DNA of 51,013 nucleotides, taken from positions 1-51,013 of the forward strand of contig VERJ01000008.1 of the NCBI GenBank assembly GCA_018882795.1. Reading direction: 5' to 3'. Shown here one piece after another: positions 9,336-18,119 of this stretch (its first letter is position 1; each line of letters starts with the position of its first letter). This stretch comes from Burkholderiaceae bacterium (lineage in GTDB: Bacteria > Pseudomonadota > Gammaproteobacteria > Burkholderiales > Burkholderiaceae_A). Both the position numbers and the translations under genes were made by a program. A model generated the notes under the pieces. That model saw only the letters and a program-made list of their open reading frames with translations, ran no database searches and had not been told where the DNA came from.

Positions 9336-9365
9336 ATTGCCACGGCCCCGCTGGGGCCTCGCAAT
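9336..9365. repeat. REP-like palindrome, copy 1
   Basis: Nested inverted repeat between the photolyase and gltD genes: outer ATTGC/GCAAT and inner GGCCCC-GCT-GGGGCC. Continuing rightwards it gives GCAATGACGG, matching the core of the palindrome between tuf and rpsJ (50831-50858). It is a typical extragenic palindrome with no coding sense. Confidence 0.55.
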
Positions 9366-9373
9366 GACGGCTA

Positions 9374-9407
9374 GGGGCACGCGGTGCCCGACTCAGGGTC
9401 AGGCACC
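9374..9407. repeat. Alternative hairpins downstream of gltD
   Basis: GGGCAC-GCG-GTGCCC and the overlapping GGTGCC...GGCACC can form mutually exclusive hairpins. The minus strand reads GGTGCCTGACCCT here, sharing CTGACCCT with the sequence next to the HUH gene. It may act as the 3' processing or termination region of the gltBD transcript, but there is no T-run. Confidence 0.45.
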
Positions 9408-9430
9408 GTCATCGTCAACATCGAAAACCG

Positions 9431-9471
9431 ATACCACTGCGGTGGCTGACACCTTAGCCGACACCTCAGCC
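9431..9471. repeat. GGTGTCAG/GGTGTCGG repeats directly after gltD
   Basis: On the minus strand, just past the gltD stop codon, AGGTGTCGGCT is followed by AAGGTGTCAGCCACCG, and CCAC-TGC-GGTGG forms a small hairpin. AAGGTGTCAGCCACCG matches 14 of 16 bases of the element inside the fusion nuclease gene, AAGGTGTCAGGCACGG. Confidence 0.5.
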
Positions 9472-9472
9472 C

Positions 9473-10939
9473 TTAACGCGGCAGGCTGCTCTCACCCATC
9501 AGAAACTCATCCACCGCACGTGCGGCCTGGCGGCCTTCGCGAATCGCCCAGACCACCAGCGACTGGCCGCGGCGCATATCACCGGCAGCAAAAACTTTCT
9601 TCACATTGGTGGCATAGCAACGATCGCCATCGGTCGCGGCCTTGGCGTTGCCACGGGCATCCTTGTCAACACCAAAGGCCTCCAGCACTGAGCCTACTGG
9701 CGACACAAAACCCATGGCCAACAGCACCAGATCTGCCTTCATAGTCTTCTCGGTGCCCGGGACTTCGATCATCTTGCCGTCTTTCCATTCGACATGAACG
9801 CTCTTTAAGCCCACCACGCGACCGTTCTCACCACTGAACTCCTTGGTAGCGATCGCGAATTCACGCTCGCAGCCCTCTTCATGGCTTGAAGATGTGCGCA
9901 TCTTGATCGGCCAATACGGCCAGACAAGGGGCTTATTTTCCTGCTCCGGCGGCTGCGGCAGCAACTCAAACTGCGTGACACTCGCCGCGCCATGCCGGTT
10001 CGACGTACCGACACAATCCGAGCCCGTATCACCACCGCCAATCACAATCACATGCTTGCCATCGGCGCGAATCTGGCCTTCCAATGAATCCCCTGCATTG
10101 ATCTTGTTTTGCTGAGGCAAAAATTCCATCGCGAAATGAATCCCTTTGAGCTCGCGACCGGGCACCGGCAGATCACGCGGCTGCTCAGCCCCACCGGTCA
10201 GCAGCACGGCATCGAATTGACCAAGCAGTTCCTTAGGCGCGATGGTCTCCTTGGCCCAATTGGTCACCGTGGTACCTTTCGGCAATTCCGCCACCAACAC
10301 ACCCGTCTTAAACGTTACGCCCTCGGCCTGCATCTGGCCTACCCGCCGATCAATATGGTGCTTTTCCATTTTGAAATCGGGAATGCCATAACGCAGCAGT
10401 CCACCAACACGATCATTCTTCTCAAATACAGTGACATCGTGGCCTGCACGTGCGAGCTGCTGGGCTGCCGCCAGCCCAGCAGGGCCAGAACCCACCACAG
10501 CGATCTTCTTTCCTGTCTTGCGGGTGGCTGGCTGGGGCAGCACCCAGCCCTCGGCCCAGCCGCGATCAATGATCGCGTGCTCGATCGACTTGATGCCTAC
10601 AGGATCATCATTGACATTTAGTGTGCATGCGGCCTCGCAGGGTGCGGGGCAGATACGGCCAGTGAACTCGGGAAAATTATTGGTGGAATGCAGCACATCC
10701 AGGGCATTGCGCCAGTCCTGTTGGTATACCAGGTCGTTGAAATCCGGAATGATGTTGTTGACCGGGCATCCGTTATTACAAAACGGTGTGCCGCAATCCA
10801 TACAGCGTGCGGCCTGGGTCTTGGCCTGGGTATCGTCCAGGCCAATCACAAATTCCTTGTAGTTTTTAAGCCGCTGCTCGACTGGAAGATAGCCCTCCTC
10901 CAGTCGTTCAAACTCCATAAAGCCTGTGATCTTGCCCAT
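9473..10939 (-). CDS. gltD: Glutamate synthase (NADPH) small subunit
   Basis: A 488-residue FAD/Fe-S subunit that takes electrons from NADPH and passes them to GltB for glutamate synthesis (GOGAT cycle), cytoplasmic. The N-terminal [4Fe-4S]-ligand cysteines are seen in [21 protein letters not shown] and in [12 protein letters not shown]. The FAD-binding [17 protein letters not shown] is near residue 150, the NADPH-binding [17 protein letters not shown] near 290, and a C-terminal [16 protein letters not shown] ends the flavin site. The ATG abuts the gltB stop codon (TAAATG, no spacer), so the two are translationally coupled and made in stoichiometric amounts. Full length for the family. Confidence 0.97.
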   Translation of the reverse strand: MGKITGFMEFERLEEGYLPVEQRLKNYKEFVIGLDDTQAKTQAARCMDCGTPFCNNGCPVNNIIPDFNDLVYQQDWRNALDVLHSTNNFPEFTGRICPAPCEAACTLNVNDDPVGIKSIEHAIIDRGWAEGWVLPQPATRKTGKKIAVVGSGPAGLAAAQQLARAGHDVTVFEKNDRVGGLLRYGIPDFKMEKHHIDRRVGQMQAEGVTFKTGVLVAELPKGTTVTNWAKETIAPKELLGQFDAVLLTGGAEQPRDLPVPGRELKGIHFAMEFLPQQNKINAGDSLEGQIRADGKHVIVIGGGDTGSDCVGTSNRHGAASVTQFELLPQPPEQENKPLVWPYWPIKMRTSSSHEEGCEREFAIATKEFSGENGRVVGLKSVHVEWKDGKMIEVPGTEKTMKADLVLLAMGFVSPVGSVLEAFGVDKDARGNAKAATDGDRCYATNVKKVFAAGDMRRGQSLVVWAIREGRQAARAVDEFLMGESSLPR

Positions 10940-13900
10940 TTATGCCACCGCCTTCTCTTGTGTTATTGCAGACTTGGCCGCAAGTTCTGCCAACGCCCGC
11001 CGATACTCATTCGGGAAGACCTTGATGAATTTTTCGCGGGCCACCGGCCACTGATCAAGAATTTCCCGCGCCCTTCGGCTGCCTGTCCAGCGATGATGAT
11101 CTTCAATCAGTTTTTTCAGCGAGCCATCATCCTCGGCAGGCAGTTTCTCCAAGGTCACCATCGCAGTATTGCAACGCTTGGCAAAGCCACCATCTTCATC
11201 AAACACATAGGCCAGTCCACCGGACATGCCCGCTGCAAAATTCCGGCCAGTCCTGCCCAGCACCACCACACGGCCGCCCGTCATGTATTCGCAACCATGA
11301 TCGCCTGTGCCCTCGACCACTGCGGTTGCACCTGAGAGCCGAACCGCAAAGCGCTCGCCCGCCACGCCGCTAAAAAACGCTTCACCCGAAGTGGCGCCAT
11401 AGAGCACGGTATTGCCCACGATGATGTTGTCATGGGCCAGACCGCGAAAATCGATACTGGGACGCACGACTACCCGGCCACCGGAGAGGCCTTTGCCGGT
11501 GTAGTCATTGGCATCACCAATCAAATACAGCGTAATACCTCTGCACAAGAAGGCGCCAAAAGATTGTCCTCCCGTGCCCTCCAACTGAATGCGAATTGTG
11601 TCGTCCGGCAGTCCATCGGGATGATGGCGGGTGACCTCGCCGGAGAGCATCGCGCCTACAGTGCGATTCACATTGCGCGCTACTTCCATAAACTTCACGC
11701 GCTCACCACGCTCAATCGCGGGTCTGGATTTCTGGATGAGAACATTATCGAGTGCGCCTTCCAAACCATGATCCTGGGATTCGCTGTGATGGGCGATCTT
11801 GTGGAAGACCTCAGTGGCTTTATAGAAGAGCCTGGAAAAATCCAGGCCCTGGGCCTTCCAGTGGGCGATGCCCCTGCGGGTATCCAGAAGATCCACGCGG
11901 CCGATCAGATCCTCAAACTTGGAGATGCCCAGCTGGGCCATGATCTGACGGACTTCCTCGGCAATAAAGAAGAAATAGTTCACCACGTGCTCGGGCTTGC
12001 CAGAGAACTTCTTGCGCAGGGCTGGATCCTGAGTGGCCACACCCACAGGGCAGGTGTTGAGATGGCACTTGCGCATCATGATGCAGCCTTCCACCACCAG
12101 CGGTGCAGTGGCAAAACCAAATTCATCCGCACCCAGTAACGCACCGATCACCACATCGCGGCCGGTCTTCATCTGGCCATCAGCCTGCACACGGATACGA
12201 CTGCGCAGTCCATTCAGGACTAAGGTCTGCTGGGTCTCGGCAAGGCCAATCTCCCAAGGTGTACCTGCATGCTTAATTGATGACCAGGGCGATGCACCTG
12301 TACCCCCATCGTGGCCCGCAATCACCACATGATCGCTCTTGGCCTTGGCCACACCGGCGGCCACCGTGCCGACACCCACCTCCGAGACGAGCTTCACTGA
12401 GATCGATGCGTGGGGTGCAACGTTTTTCAGATCATGAATGAGTTGCGCGAGATCTTCGATGGAATAGATATCGTGGTGCGGCGGTGGCGAGATTAGGCCA
12501 ACACCCGGCACCGAGTGCCGCAGCTTGCCGATGTATTCCGAGACCTTGCCCCCGGGCAGCTGACCACCCTCGCCGGGTTTGGCGCCTTGGGCCATCTTGA
12601 TTTGAATCTGATCAGCCGACACAAGGTATTCGGCTGTCACACCAAAGCGGCCGGAGGCAACCTGCTTGATTTTCGATCGCAATGAATCGCCATCGGAGAG
12701 TTCATAGTCAACCTCGACGACATCTTTGCCGATGATCTCCGAGACGCGCATGCCCTTGGCAATAGGAATGCCTTTGAGCTCGTTGCGATAACGGTTTTGA
12801 TCCTCGCCGCCCTCTCCAGTGTTGCTCTTGCCGCCAATACGGTTCATGGCAATGGCCAGGGTGGTATGAGCCTCGGTGGAAATCGATCCCAAGGACATCG
12901 CACCCGTGGCAAAACGCTTCACAATTTCTTTTGCTGGCTCCACTTCATCAAGCGGAATCGCCTTGGCGGGATCGACCTTGAACTCAAACAGGCCCCGTAG
13001 GGTCATGTGACGCCTGCTCTGATCATTGATGATCTGGGCATATTCTTTATAGGAATTCCAGTTGTTGGCGCGGGTGGAATGCTGCAGCTTGGCAATCGCA
13101 TCAGGAGTCCACATGTGGGCCTCACCGCGGATGCGCCAGGCATATTCGCCGCCAGTCTCCAGCATATTGGCCAGTACCGGGTCATTGCCGAATGCCTGCC
13201 GATGCATGCGAATCGCCTCCTCGGCAATTTCAAACACGCCAATGCCCTCCACCTGACTAGAGGTGCCGGTGAAGTATTTATCAATTGTGTCGCGATTAAT
13301 GCCAATGGCCTCGAAGATGGCGGCGCCACAATAAGACATATAAGTGCTGATGCCCATCTTGGACATGATCTTGGAGAGCCCCTTGCCGATTGCTTTCACA
13401 TAGTTGTAAATGGCCTTGTCTGCAGAAAGCTCGCCCGGCAGATCCTGATGCATCTGTGCCAATGTTTCCATTGCTAGATAGGGGTGCACGGCCTCTGCAC
13501 CATAGCCCGCAAGCACGGCGAAGTGATGGACCTCGCGGGCGGAGCCTGTCTCGACCACTAGGCCGGCGAGCGTACGCTTGCCCTCACGCACCAGGTGCTG
13601 ATGAATTGCGGACAACGCAAGAAGCGCAGGTATGGCCACCCGACTGGGTCCGATACCGCGGTCACTCACTATCAGGATATTTTTTCCTGACCCAATTGCG
13701 TCAATTGCCTCTGCGCACAGCGATGCCAGCTTGGCCTCGACGCCCTCGTGGCCCCACTCCAATGGGTAGGTGATATCCAGCACATAGCTCTTAAACTTGC
13801 CTTGGGTGTGCTGCTCTATATTGCGCAGCCGCTGCATGTCTGCGAAATCAAGAATCGGCTGACTCACCTCGAGCCGCAGCGGCGGGTTGACTTGGTTGAT

Positions 13901-15562
13901 GTCCAGCAAATTTGGACGTGGGCCAATGAAGGAGACCAGCGACATCACGATCGCCTCGCGAATCGGATCGATCGGAGGATTGGTCACCTGTGCAAAGAGC
14001 TGCTTGAAATAGTTATAAAGCGGCTTGTTTTTATCGGAGAGCACCGCAAGCGGGGAATCATTGCCCATAGAACCCACAGCCTCTTCACCATTGGCGGCCA
14101 TGGGCGCCATCAGAAACTTGATATCTTCCTGGGTGTAGCCAAAGGCCTGCTGCCGATCCAATAAGCTGATAGAAGATGCCACAGCGCGTTCATTCGCGGT
14201 GGCGCTGCCAAGCGAATCGAGCCTGATGCGCAGGTTCTCAATCCACTGCTTATAGGGCTTGGCCTTAGAGAGTGAAGATTTCAGCTCTTCGTCGTCAATC
14301 ATGCGGCCCTGCTCAAGGTCAATCAGAAACATTTTGCCGGGCTGCAGTCGCCACTTGCGCACGATTTTGCTTTCCGGAATGGGCAGCACGCCGGACTCGG
14401 AAGCCATGATCACGAGATCATCATCGGTCACACAGTATCGCGATGGCCGCAAGCCATTACGATCCAGGGTGGCGCCAATCTGCCGACCATCGGTGAACAC
14501 GAGTGATGCAGGGCCGTCCCAGGGCTCCAGCATGGCCGCGTGATATTCATAAAACGCGCGGCGTCCTTCATCCATCAGGGTGTGCTGTTCCCAGGGTTCG
14601 GGAATCATCATCATGGCGGCCTGGGCCATGGGGTAGCCGGCAGCCACCAACAACTCCAAGCAGTTATCAAAGGTTGCAGTGTCTGACTGATCTGCAAAGC
14701 TGATCGGGTAGAGTTTTTGCAGATCTGGGCCCAACACCGGTGAAGTCATCACGCCTTCGCGGGCGCGCATCCAGTTGTAGTTGCCCTTTACAGTATTGAT
14801 CTCGCCGTTATGCGCCACCATACGATAGGGATGGGCCAGGGACCACTGCGGGAAAGTGTTGGTGGAGAAACGTTGATGCACGAGCGCCAGGGCAGAAACG
14901 CATCGTGCGTCGCGCAGATCCTGGTAATACTCACCCACCTGATCGGCCAACAACAACCCCTTGTAGACAATTGTGCGGCTCGACATGCTGGGCACGTAAT
15001 ACTCTTTACTGTGCTTCAGCTTCAATCGCTGAATGGCGCTCGATGCGGTCTTTCGGATCACATAGAGTTTTCGCTCCAGCGCATCCTGCACGATCACGTC
15101 GGCACCGCGACCGATGAAAATCTGTCGCATCACGGGCTCTTTCGCACGCACGCGTGGCGACATGGGCATGTCGCGATTGGTAGGCACATCGCGCCAGCCC
15201 AGCACCACCTGACCCTCCGCACGCACGGCCCGCTCTAATTCCTGCTCACAGGCCAGACGGGAGGCGCTTTCTTGTGGAAGAAAGATCTGCCCAACGCCGT
15301 ATTCGCCGGGTGGCGGTAAGGTCACACCCTGCATGGCCATCTCCTCACGGAAATAGGCATCGGGAATCTGAATCAGGATGCCCGCGCCATCGCCCATCAG
15401 GGCATCCGCCCCCACCGCACCCCGATGATCCAGGTTACGCAGAATGTTCAGGCCCTGGGTGACGATGTCGTGGGACTTGTTTCCCTTAATGTGGGCAACG
15501 AAACCAACGCCACAGGAGTCGTGTTCGTTTTTTGGGTCGTAGAGGCCTTGAGCAGAGATCAT
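10940..15562 (-). CDS. gltB: Glutamate synthase (NADPH) large subunit
   Basis: A 1540-residue catalytic subunit that converts glutamine plus 2-oxoglutarate to two glutamates. The N-terminal Ntn glutaminase domain begins with a short propeptide. The likely catalytic Cys is Cys17 in [14 protein letters not shown], which needs removal of residues 1-16 to become N-terminal. The central and FMN domains follow, with the FMN-proximal [29 protein letters not shown] and [19 protein letters not shown]. Cysteines for the 3Fe-4S cluster are in [18 protein letters not shown]. The C-terminal GXGXG beta-helix domain has [31 protein letters not shown] and [16 protein letters not shown]. It is the first gene of gltBD, with a promoter candidate at 15594-15623. 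The HUH gene lies 166 bp upstream on the same strand. Confidence 0.98.
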   Translation of the reverse strand: MISAQGLYDPKNEHDSCGVGFVAHIKGNKSHDIVTQGLNILRNLDHRGAVGADALMGDGAGILIQIPDAYFREEMAMQGVTLPPPGEYGVGQIFLPQESASRLACEQELERAVRAEGQVVLGWRDVPTNRDMPMSPRVRAKEPVMRQIFIGRGADVIVQDALERKLYVIRKTASSAIQRLKLKHSKEYYVPSMSSRTIVYKGLLLADQVGEYYQDLRDARCVSALALVHQRFSTNTFPQWSLAHPYRMVAHNGEINTVKGNYNWMRAREGVMTSPVLGPDLQKLYPISFADQSDTATFDNCLELLVAAGYPMAQAAMMMIPEPWEQHTLMDEGRRAFYEYHAAMLEPWDGPASLVFTDGRQIGATLDRNGLRPSRYCVTDDDLVIMASESGVLPIPESKIVRKWRLQPGKMFLIDLEQGRMIDDEELKSSLSKAKPYKQWIENLRIRLDSLGSATANERAVASSISLLDRQQAFGYTQEDIKFLMAPMAANGEEAVGSMGNDSPLAVLSDKNKPLYNYFKQLFAQVTNPPIDPIREAIVMSLVSFIGPRPNLLDINQVNPPLRLEVSQPILDFADMQRLRNIEQHTQGKFKSYVLDITYPLEWGHEGVEAKLASLCAEAIDAIGSGKNILIVSDRGIGPSRVAIPALLALSAIHQHLVREGKRTLAGLVVETGSAREVHHFAVLAGYGAEAVHPYLAMETLAQMHQDLPGELSADKAIYNYVKAIGKGLSKIMSKMGISTYMSYCGAAIFEAIGINRDTIDKYFTGTSSQVEGIGVFEIAEEAIRMHRQAFGNDPVLANMLETGGEYAWRIRGEAHMWTPDAIAKLQHSTRANNWNSYKEYAQIINDQSRRHMTLRGLFEFKVDPAKAIPLDEVEPAKEIVKRFATGAMSLGSISTEAHTTLAIAMNRIGGKSNTGEGGEDQNRYRNELKGIPIAKGMRVSEIIGKDVVEVDYELSDGDSLRSKIKQVASGRFGVTAEYLVSADQIQIKMAQGAKPGEGGQLPGGKVSEYIGKLRHSVPGVGLISPPPHHDIYSIEDLAQLIHDLKNVAPHASISVKLVSEVGVGTVAAGVAKAKSDHVVIAGHDGGTGASPWSSIKHAGTPWEIGLAETQQTLVLNGLRSRIRVQADGQMKTGRDVVIGALLGADEFGFATAPLVVEGCIMMRKCHLNTCPVGVATQDPALRKKFSGKPEHVVNYFFFIAEEVRQIMAQLGISKFEDLIGRVDLLDTRRGIAHWKAQGLDFSRLFYKATEVFHKIAHHSESQDHGLEGALDNVLIQKSRPAIERGERVKFMEVARNVNRTVGAMLSGEVTRHHPDGLPDDTIRIQLEGTGGQSFGAFLCRGITLYLIGDANDYTGKGLSGGRVVVRPSIDFRGLAHDNIIVGNTVLYGATSGEAFFSGVAGERFAVRLSGATAVVEGTGDHGCEYMTGGRVVVLGRTGRNFAAGMSGGLAYVFDEDGGFAKRCNTAMVTLEKLPAEDDGSLKKLIEDHHRWTGSRRAREILDQWPVAREKFIKVFPNEYRRALAELAAKSAITQEKAVA

Positions 15563-15593
15563 GATGCGCAGCGGTAGGGTTTTCGGGCCGACA

Positions 15594-15623
15594 ACTATAG
15601 CCCCGGCCCACCACTAGCAGCAA
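15594..15623 (-). promoter_or_regulatory. Candidate sigma70 promoter of gltBD
   Basis: On the minus strand, TTGCTG (15618-15623) is separated by 18 bases from TATAGT (15594-15599). A start near 15587 would leave a leader of about 25 nt before gltB. Partly symmetric GGGCC/GGCCC flank the -10 box, a possible regulator site. The -10 is good and the -35 is weak. Confidence 0.45.
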
Positions 15624-15686
15624 GAGAGAAAACGCTCCAAAGCCTTATAAAATATGATTATTAAATAGGGTCAGACAAAGTTTTAT

Positions 15687-15741
15687 AGATGCACAATGAT
15701 GGTTCGATTTATTAACAGGGACGTATCATTATGGTGCATCT
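15687..15741. repeat. Inverted repeat spanning the 3' end of the HUH gene
   Basis: AGATGCAC-AATGAT (15687-15700) pairs with ATCATT-ATG-GTGCATCT (15725-15741): 14 paired bases with a 3-nt bulge and a 24-nt loop. The right arm contains the stop codon of the HUH gene. On the left lies TATAAAA...TTTTATA (15646-15687), which encloses AGGGTCAGAC. The rest of the gltB-HUH gap, apart from the promoter candidate, shows nothing else. Confidence 0.55.
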
Positions 15742-16433
15742 GCAAATGCGGCTTTTAGGGGCCGGCCGCGGGGACGCCGGACCCAGCGGGCACGTTCTTC
15801 TACGGGAAGGCTGGCCATGGTTTCCTCTGTCGCCCATGGTTTGCCGCTTGCCAGGCCCTTTCGGATGCTCTCCCAGGCGCCATCAGTCACGCCCTGATCA
15901 ATCACTGCGGGGTATTGAGCCTCGCGCTCAAAAGGGGTGTTACCCAGAGCCCAATAGCTGGGCAGCGGAGTCAGCCGAGGCTCAGGCCCCTGGCCGAGGT
16001 GAGCCCCAAGACTGGACCAGCGCCAGTCCACGGGCCTGATGGCAAGGCCCTCGCGCACCGGCAGCCACTCAATGGCCCGCTGCACAGTCAGGCCAAAGGT
16101 AGGCTCGTCGATCCAATAGGCGCGATAGCGGCCCTCCCATAGCGTGCCCTGACGTGACCAGCGTGAATTGAACCGACGTACATAACTCCTGCCGACCTGC
16201 TGCACGACATCGGCCATGGAGTCCGCACGCTGAGGCGTGACGAGCCAATGGGCCTCGCTTTTTAGCAGACAGTAGGCATGCACCCTGAGCCCAAAGCCAA
16301 GGGCGGCCTGCAGAAAAGATTCCAGATAAGCTTTGCGATCCTGATCGTCGCGAAAAATTTCAGCACGATCATGCCCCCGCTGAACCAGGTGATAGGTTCT
16401 TCCAGGACGTGCATCTCGGGCCTGTCGCGCCAT
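15729..16433 (-). CDS. Degenerate IS200-like/RAYT HUH protein (probably catalytically inactive)
   Basis: A 234-residue protein with the Y1-transposase (IS200-like, REP-associated tyrosine transposase) fold pattern: RTYHLVQRG, HAYCLLKSEAHWLVTP, VVQQVGRSYVRRFN, GTLWEGRYRAYWID, then WRWSSLGAHLG. The reading frame is intact and GAGGA lies 6 nt before the ATG, so it is probably expressed. The metal-binding HUH motif (NHxH in active members) reads S-E-A-H (Glu60, His62), so the first His is gone. The segment that carries the nucleophile Tyr in active RAYTs (YRYIELNPVRAG) reads QRAIEWLPVREG, with Ala120 at the Tyr position. I recall similar degenerate genes next to gltB in other Burkholderiales; if so, this is a resident, domesticated gene. 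It starts 30 bp after aroB. Confidence 0.85.
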   Translation of the reverse strand: MARQARDARPGRTYHLVQRGHDRAEIFRDDQDRKAYLESFLQAALGFGLRVHAYCLLKSEAHWLVTPQRADSMADVVQQVGRSYVRRFNSRWSRQGTLWEGRYRAYWIDEPTFGLTVQRAIEWLPVREGLAIRPVDWRWSSLGAHLGQGPEPRLTPLPSYWALGNTPFEREAQYPAVIDQGVTDGAWESIRKGLASGKPWATEETMASLPVEERARWVRRPRGRPLKAAFADAP

Positions 16434-16462
16434 GAGTTCCTCACGAACACTCGTTTAAGACA

Positions 16463-17563
16463 TCATGCTACCGAGTGTGCGCCCGATGCAATTGCTTTTT
16501 CTAAAACCTCGGTAACTAAATTTTCATCAACCGCCTGTGTCTCCGCATGGCCCATGCTGCGAAGCACAACATAACGTACCTGGCCCGACTTCGCTTTCTT
16601 GTCGTGTGACATCCAGTCCAGGTAGACGCTGGCCGGCCAGTTCGGCGGCACGGTCGGCAGCTTTGCCCGTGCAATCAATCGTGTGATGCGCTCCTGCTGC
16701 GCGAGACTAATACCGCCCAAGCGGCACGATAAATCAGCGGCCAGCACCATCCCACAGCCCACGGCCTCGCCATGCAGCCACTGGCCATAGCCAAGGCCAG
16801 CCTCAATGGCGTGCCCGAAAGTATGTCCAAAATTCAAAATCGCCCGAAGGCCGGATTCGCGTTCATCCGAAGCAACCACCTGCGCTTTTAACTCGCATGA
16901 ACGGCCAATCGCATGCATCAATGCAGACACATCACGCTGCAACAGGGCATCCATATGATCTTCAAGCCAAGCGAAAAATTCCGCATCCAGAATGCAGCCG
17001 TACTTGATCACCTCCGCAATACCGGCACTCAATTCACGATCCGGCAGCGTAGTTAGCATATTTGTGTCAATCAACACGGCGGCAGGCTGAAAAAAAGCGC
17101 CAATCATGTTCTTGCCCAACGGATGATTGATGGCAGTCTTTCCGCCGACGGAGGAATCCACCTGGGCTAAAAGTGTGGTGGGTATCTGAACAAAACGCAT
17201 GCCACGCTGGTAACAGGCCGCCGCAAACCCCGCCATATCACCGATCACACCACCACCTAGGGCCAGCAGGGTCTCACCGCGCTCCATACGATGCTGCATC
17301 AGGCCATCGAAGATGATATTCAGATGCTGCCAATCCTTAAATTGCTCACCATCGGGCAGTGTGATCAGCACCACCTGATGGCCCAGCACCTCAAGCGTGT
17401 GTCGTATCGCATCAGCATAAAGGGGTCCAACACGATCATTGGTCACCAGGGCCACACGGCCGGGCGTTAAGGCCTGACGCCAACACGATTCGTGCTTGGA
17501 TACGCCAGCACCAATCCAGATGGGATAGCTGCGCTCGCCAAGCGCGACTTCAAACGTTTTCAT
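16463..17563 (-). CDS. aroB: 3-Dehydroquinate synthase
   Basis: A 366-residue NAD- and zinc-dependent enzyme for the second step of the shikimate pathway (DAHP to 3-dehydroquinate), cytoplasmic. The family blocks are all present: [21 protein letters not shown] (NAD site), [31 protein letters not shown], and the metal-binding His residues of [13 protein letters not shown] with HGEAVGCGM. The ATG lies inside the last codons of aroK (14-bp overlap), so the two shikimate genes are coupled. Full length. Confidence 0.97.
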   Translation of the reverse strand: MKTFEVALGERSYPIWIGAGVSKHESCWRQALTPGRVALVTNDRVGPLYADAIRHTLEVLGHQVVLITLPDGEQFKDWQHLNIIFDGLMQHRMERGETLLALGGGVIGDMAGFAAACYQRGMRFVQIPTTLLAQVDSSVGGKTAINHPLGKNMIGAFFQPAAVLIDTNMLTTLPDRELSAGIAEVIKYGCILDAEFFAWLEDHMDALLQRDVSALMHAIGRSCELKAQVVASDERESGLRAILNFGHTFGHAIEAGLGYGQWLHGEAVGCGMVLAADLSCRLGGISLAQQERITRLIARAKLPTVPPNWPASVYLDWMSHDKKAKSGQVRYVVLRSMGHAETQAVDENLVTEVLEKAIASGAHSVA

Positions 17564-18119
17564 GTTGAAAAAATCCTGCCTGGGTTAGACCCTGCTCAAT
17601 GTCGCGCATCACCACCGACACTGATGCGCGCGTGGTGGGAACAATCATGTTTGCAATGGAACGATACAACGGGTCACGGCGAGCATGTAGCGCCACGAGA
17701 GTCGCCCGGGGGTCATCGGATTGCTTGAGCAATGGGCGGCTAGTGTCATGCCGCAGTCGCAGCCAGAGATGCTCTGGATCGGCATCTAGATAAATCACAA
17801 AGCCCTGCTGCAGGGCCTTACGGTTTTCCTCGGCCAGGATCGCACCGCCCCCGGTCGTGATCACATGGCCTGATAGCGCCATAAACTCTTCAATAATTTT
17901 TGATTCGCGACGGCGAAACCCCTCCTCGCCTTCCAGATCAAATATGGTGGAGACGCTTGCCCCACAACGCCGCTCAATCTCGTGATCGGTGTCTAGAAAA
18001 GGCAGTCCGTGCCGTTTGGCGAGCCGTTTACCCACGGTGGTCTTGCCCGCACCCATCAGGCCGATCAGCACAATGTTCTTCACGGAAGGCAGTCTAGCAG
18101 GCGATACACTCTCATCCAT
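17550..18119 (-). CDS. aroK: Shikimate kinase
   Basis: Phosphorylates shikimate with ATP, step five of the shikimate pathway, in the cytoplasm. The P-loop [15 protein letters not shown], the shikimate-binding Asp of [11 protein letters not shown], the Arg of GFRRRESK, the Walker-B-like TTGGGAI and the lid TSRPLL are visible. Two starts are possible: ATG at 18119 ([10 protein letters not shown], 189 residues), whose codon overlaps the divergent mrcA start codon, or GTG at 18083 (VKNIVLIG), giving 177 residues. The longer form is listed; upstream extension beyond it is not plausible because it would run deep into mrcA. It is the first gene of aroK-aroB. Confidence 0.93.
   Translation of the reverse strand: MDESVSPARLPSVKNIVLIGLMGAGKTTVGKRLAKRHGLPFLDTDHEIERRCGASVSTIFDLEGEEGFRRRESKIIEEFMALSGHVITTGGGAILAEENRKALQQGFVIYLDADPEHLWLRLRHDTSRPLLKQSDDPRATLVALHARRDPLYRSIANMIVPTTRASVSVVMRDIEQGLTQAGFFQHENV

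Noticed and set aside
9288..9380. Longer N-terminus for the photolyase-like protein
   Set aside because: The 31 extra residues are encoded by repeat sequence (REP-like palindrome) and do not resemble the family; [12 protein letters not shown] is the natural start.
14678..14690. GTGTCTGAC inside gltB as another GTGTCAG repeat
   Set aside because: It lacks the paired arm, and it encodes a conserved GltB stretch, so it is most likely chance.
16447..16478. ACACTCG/CGAGTGT inverted repeat between aroB and the HUH gene
   Set aside because: Seven-base stem with an 18-nt loop, overlapping the aroB end; no T-run and no repeat partner, so probably chance.
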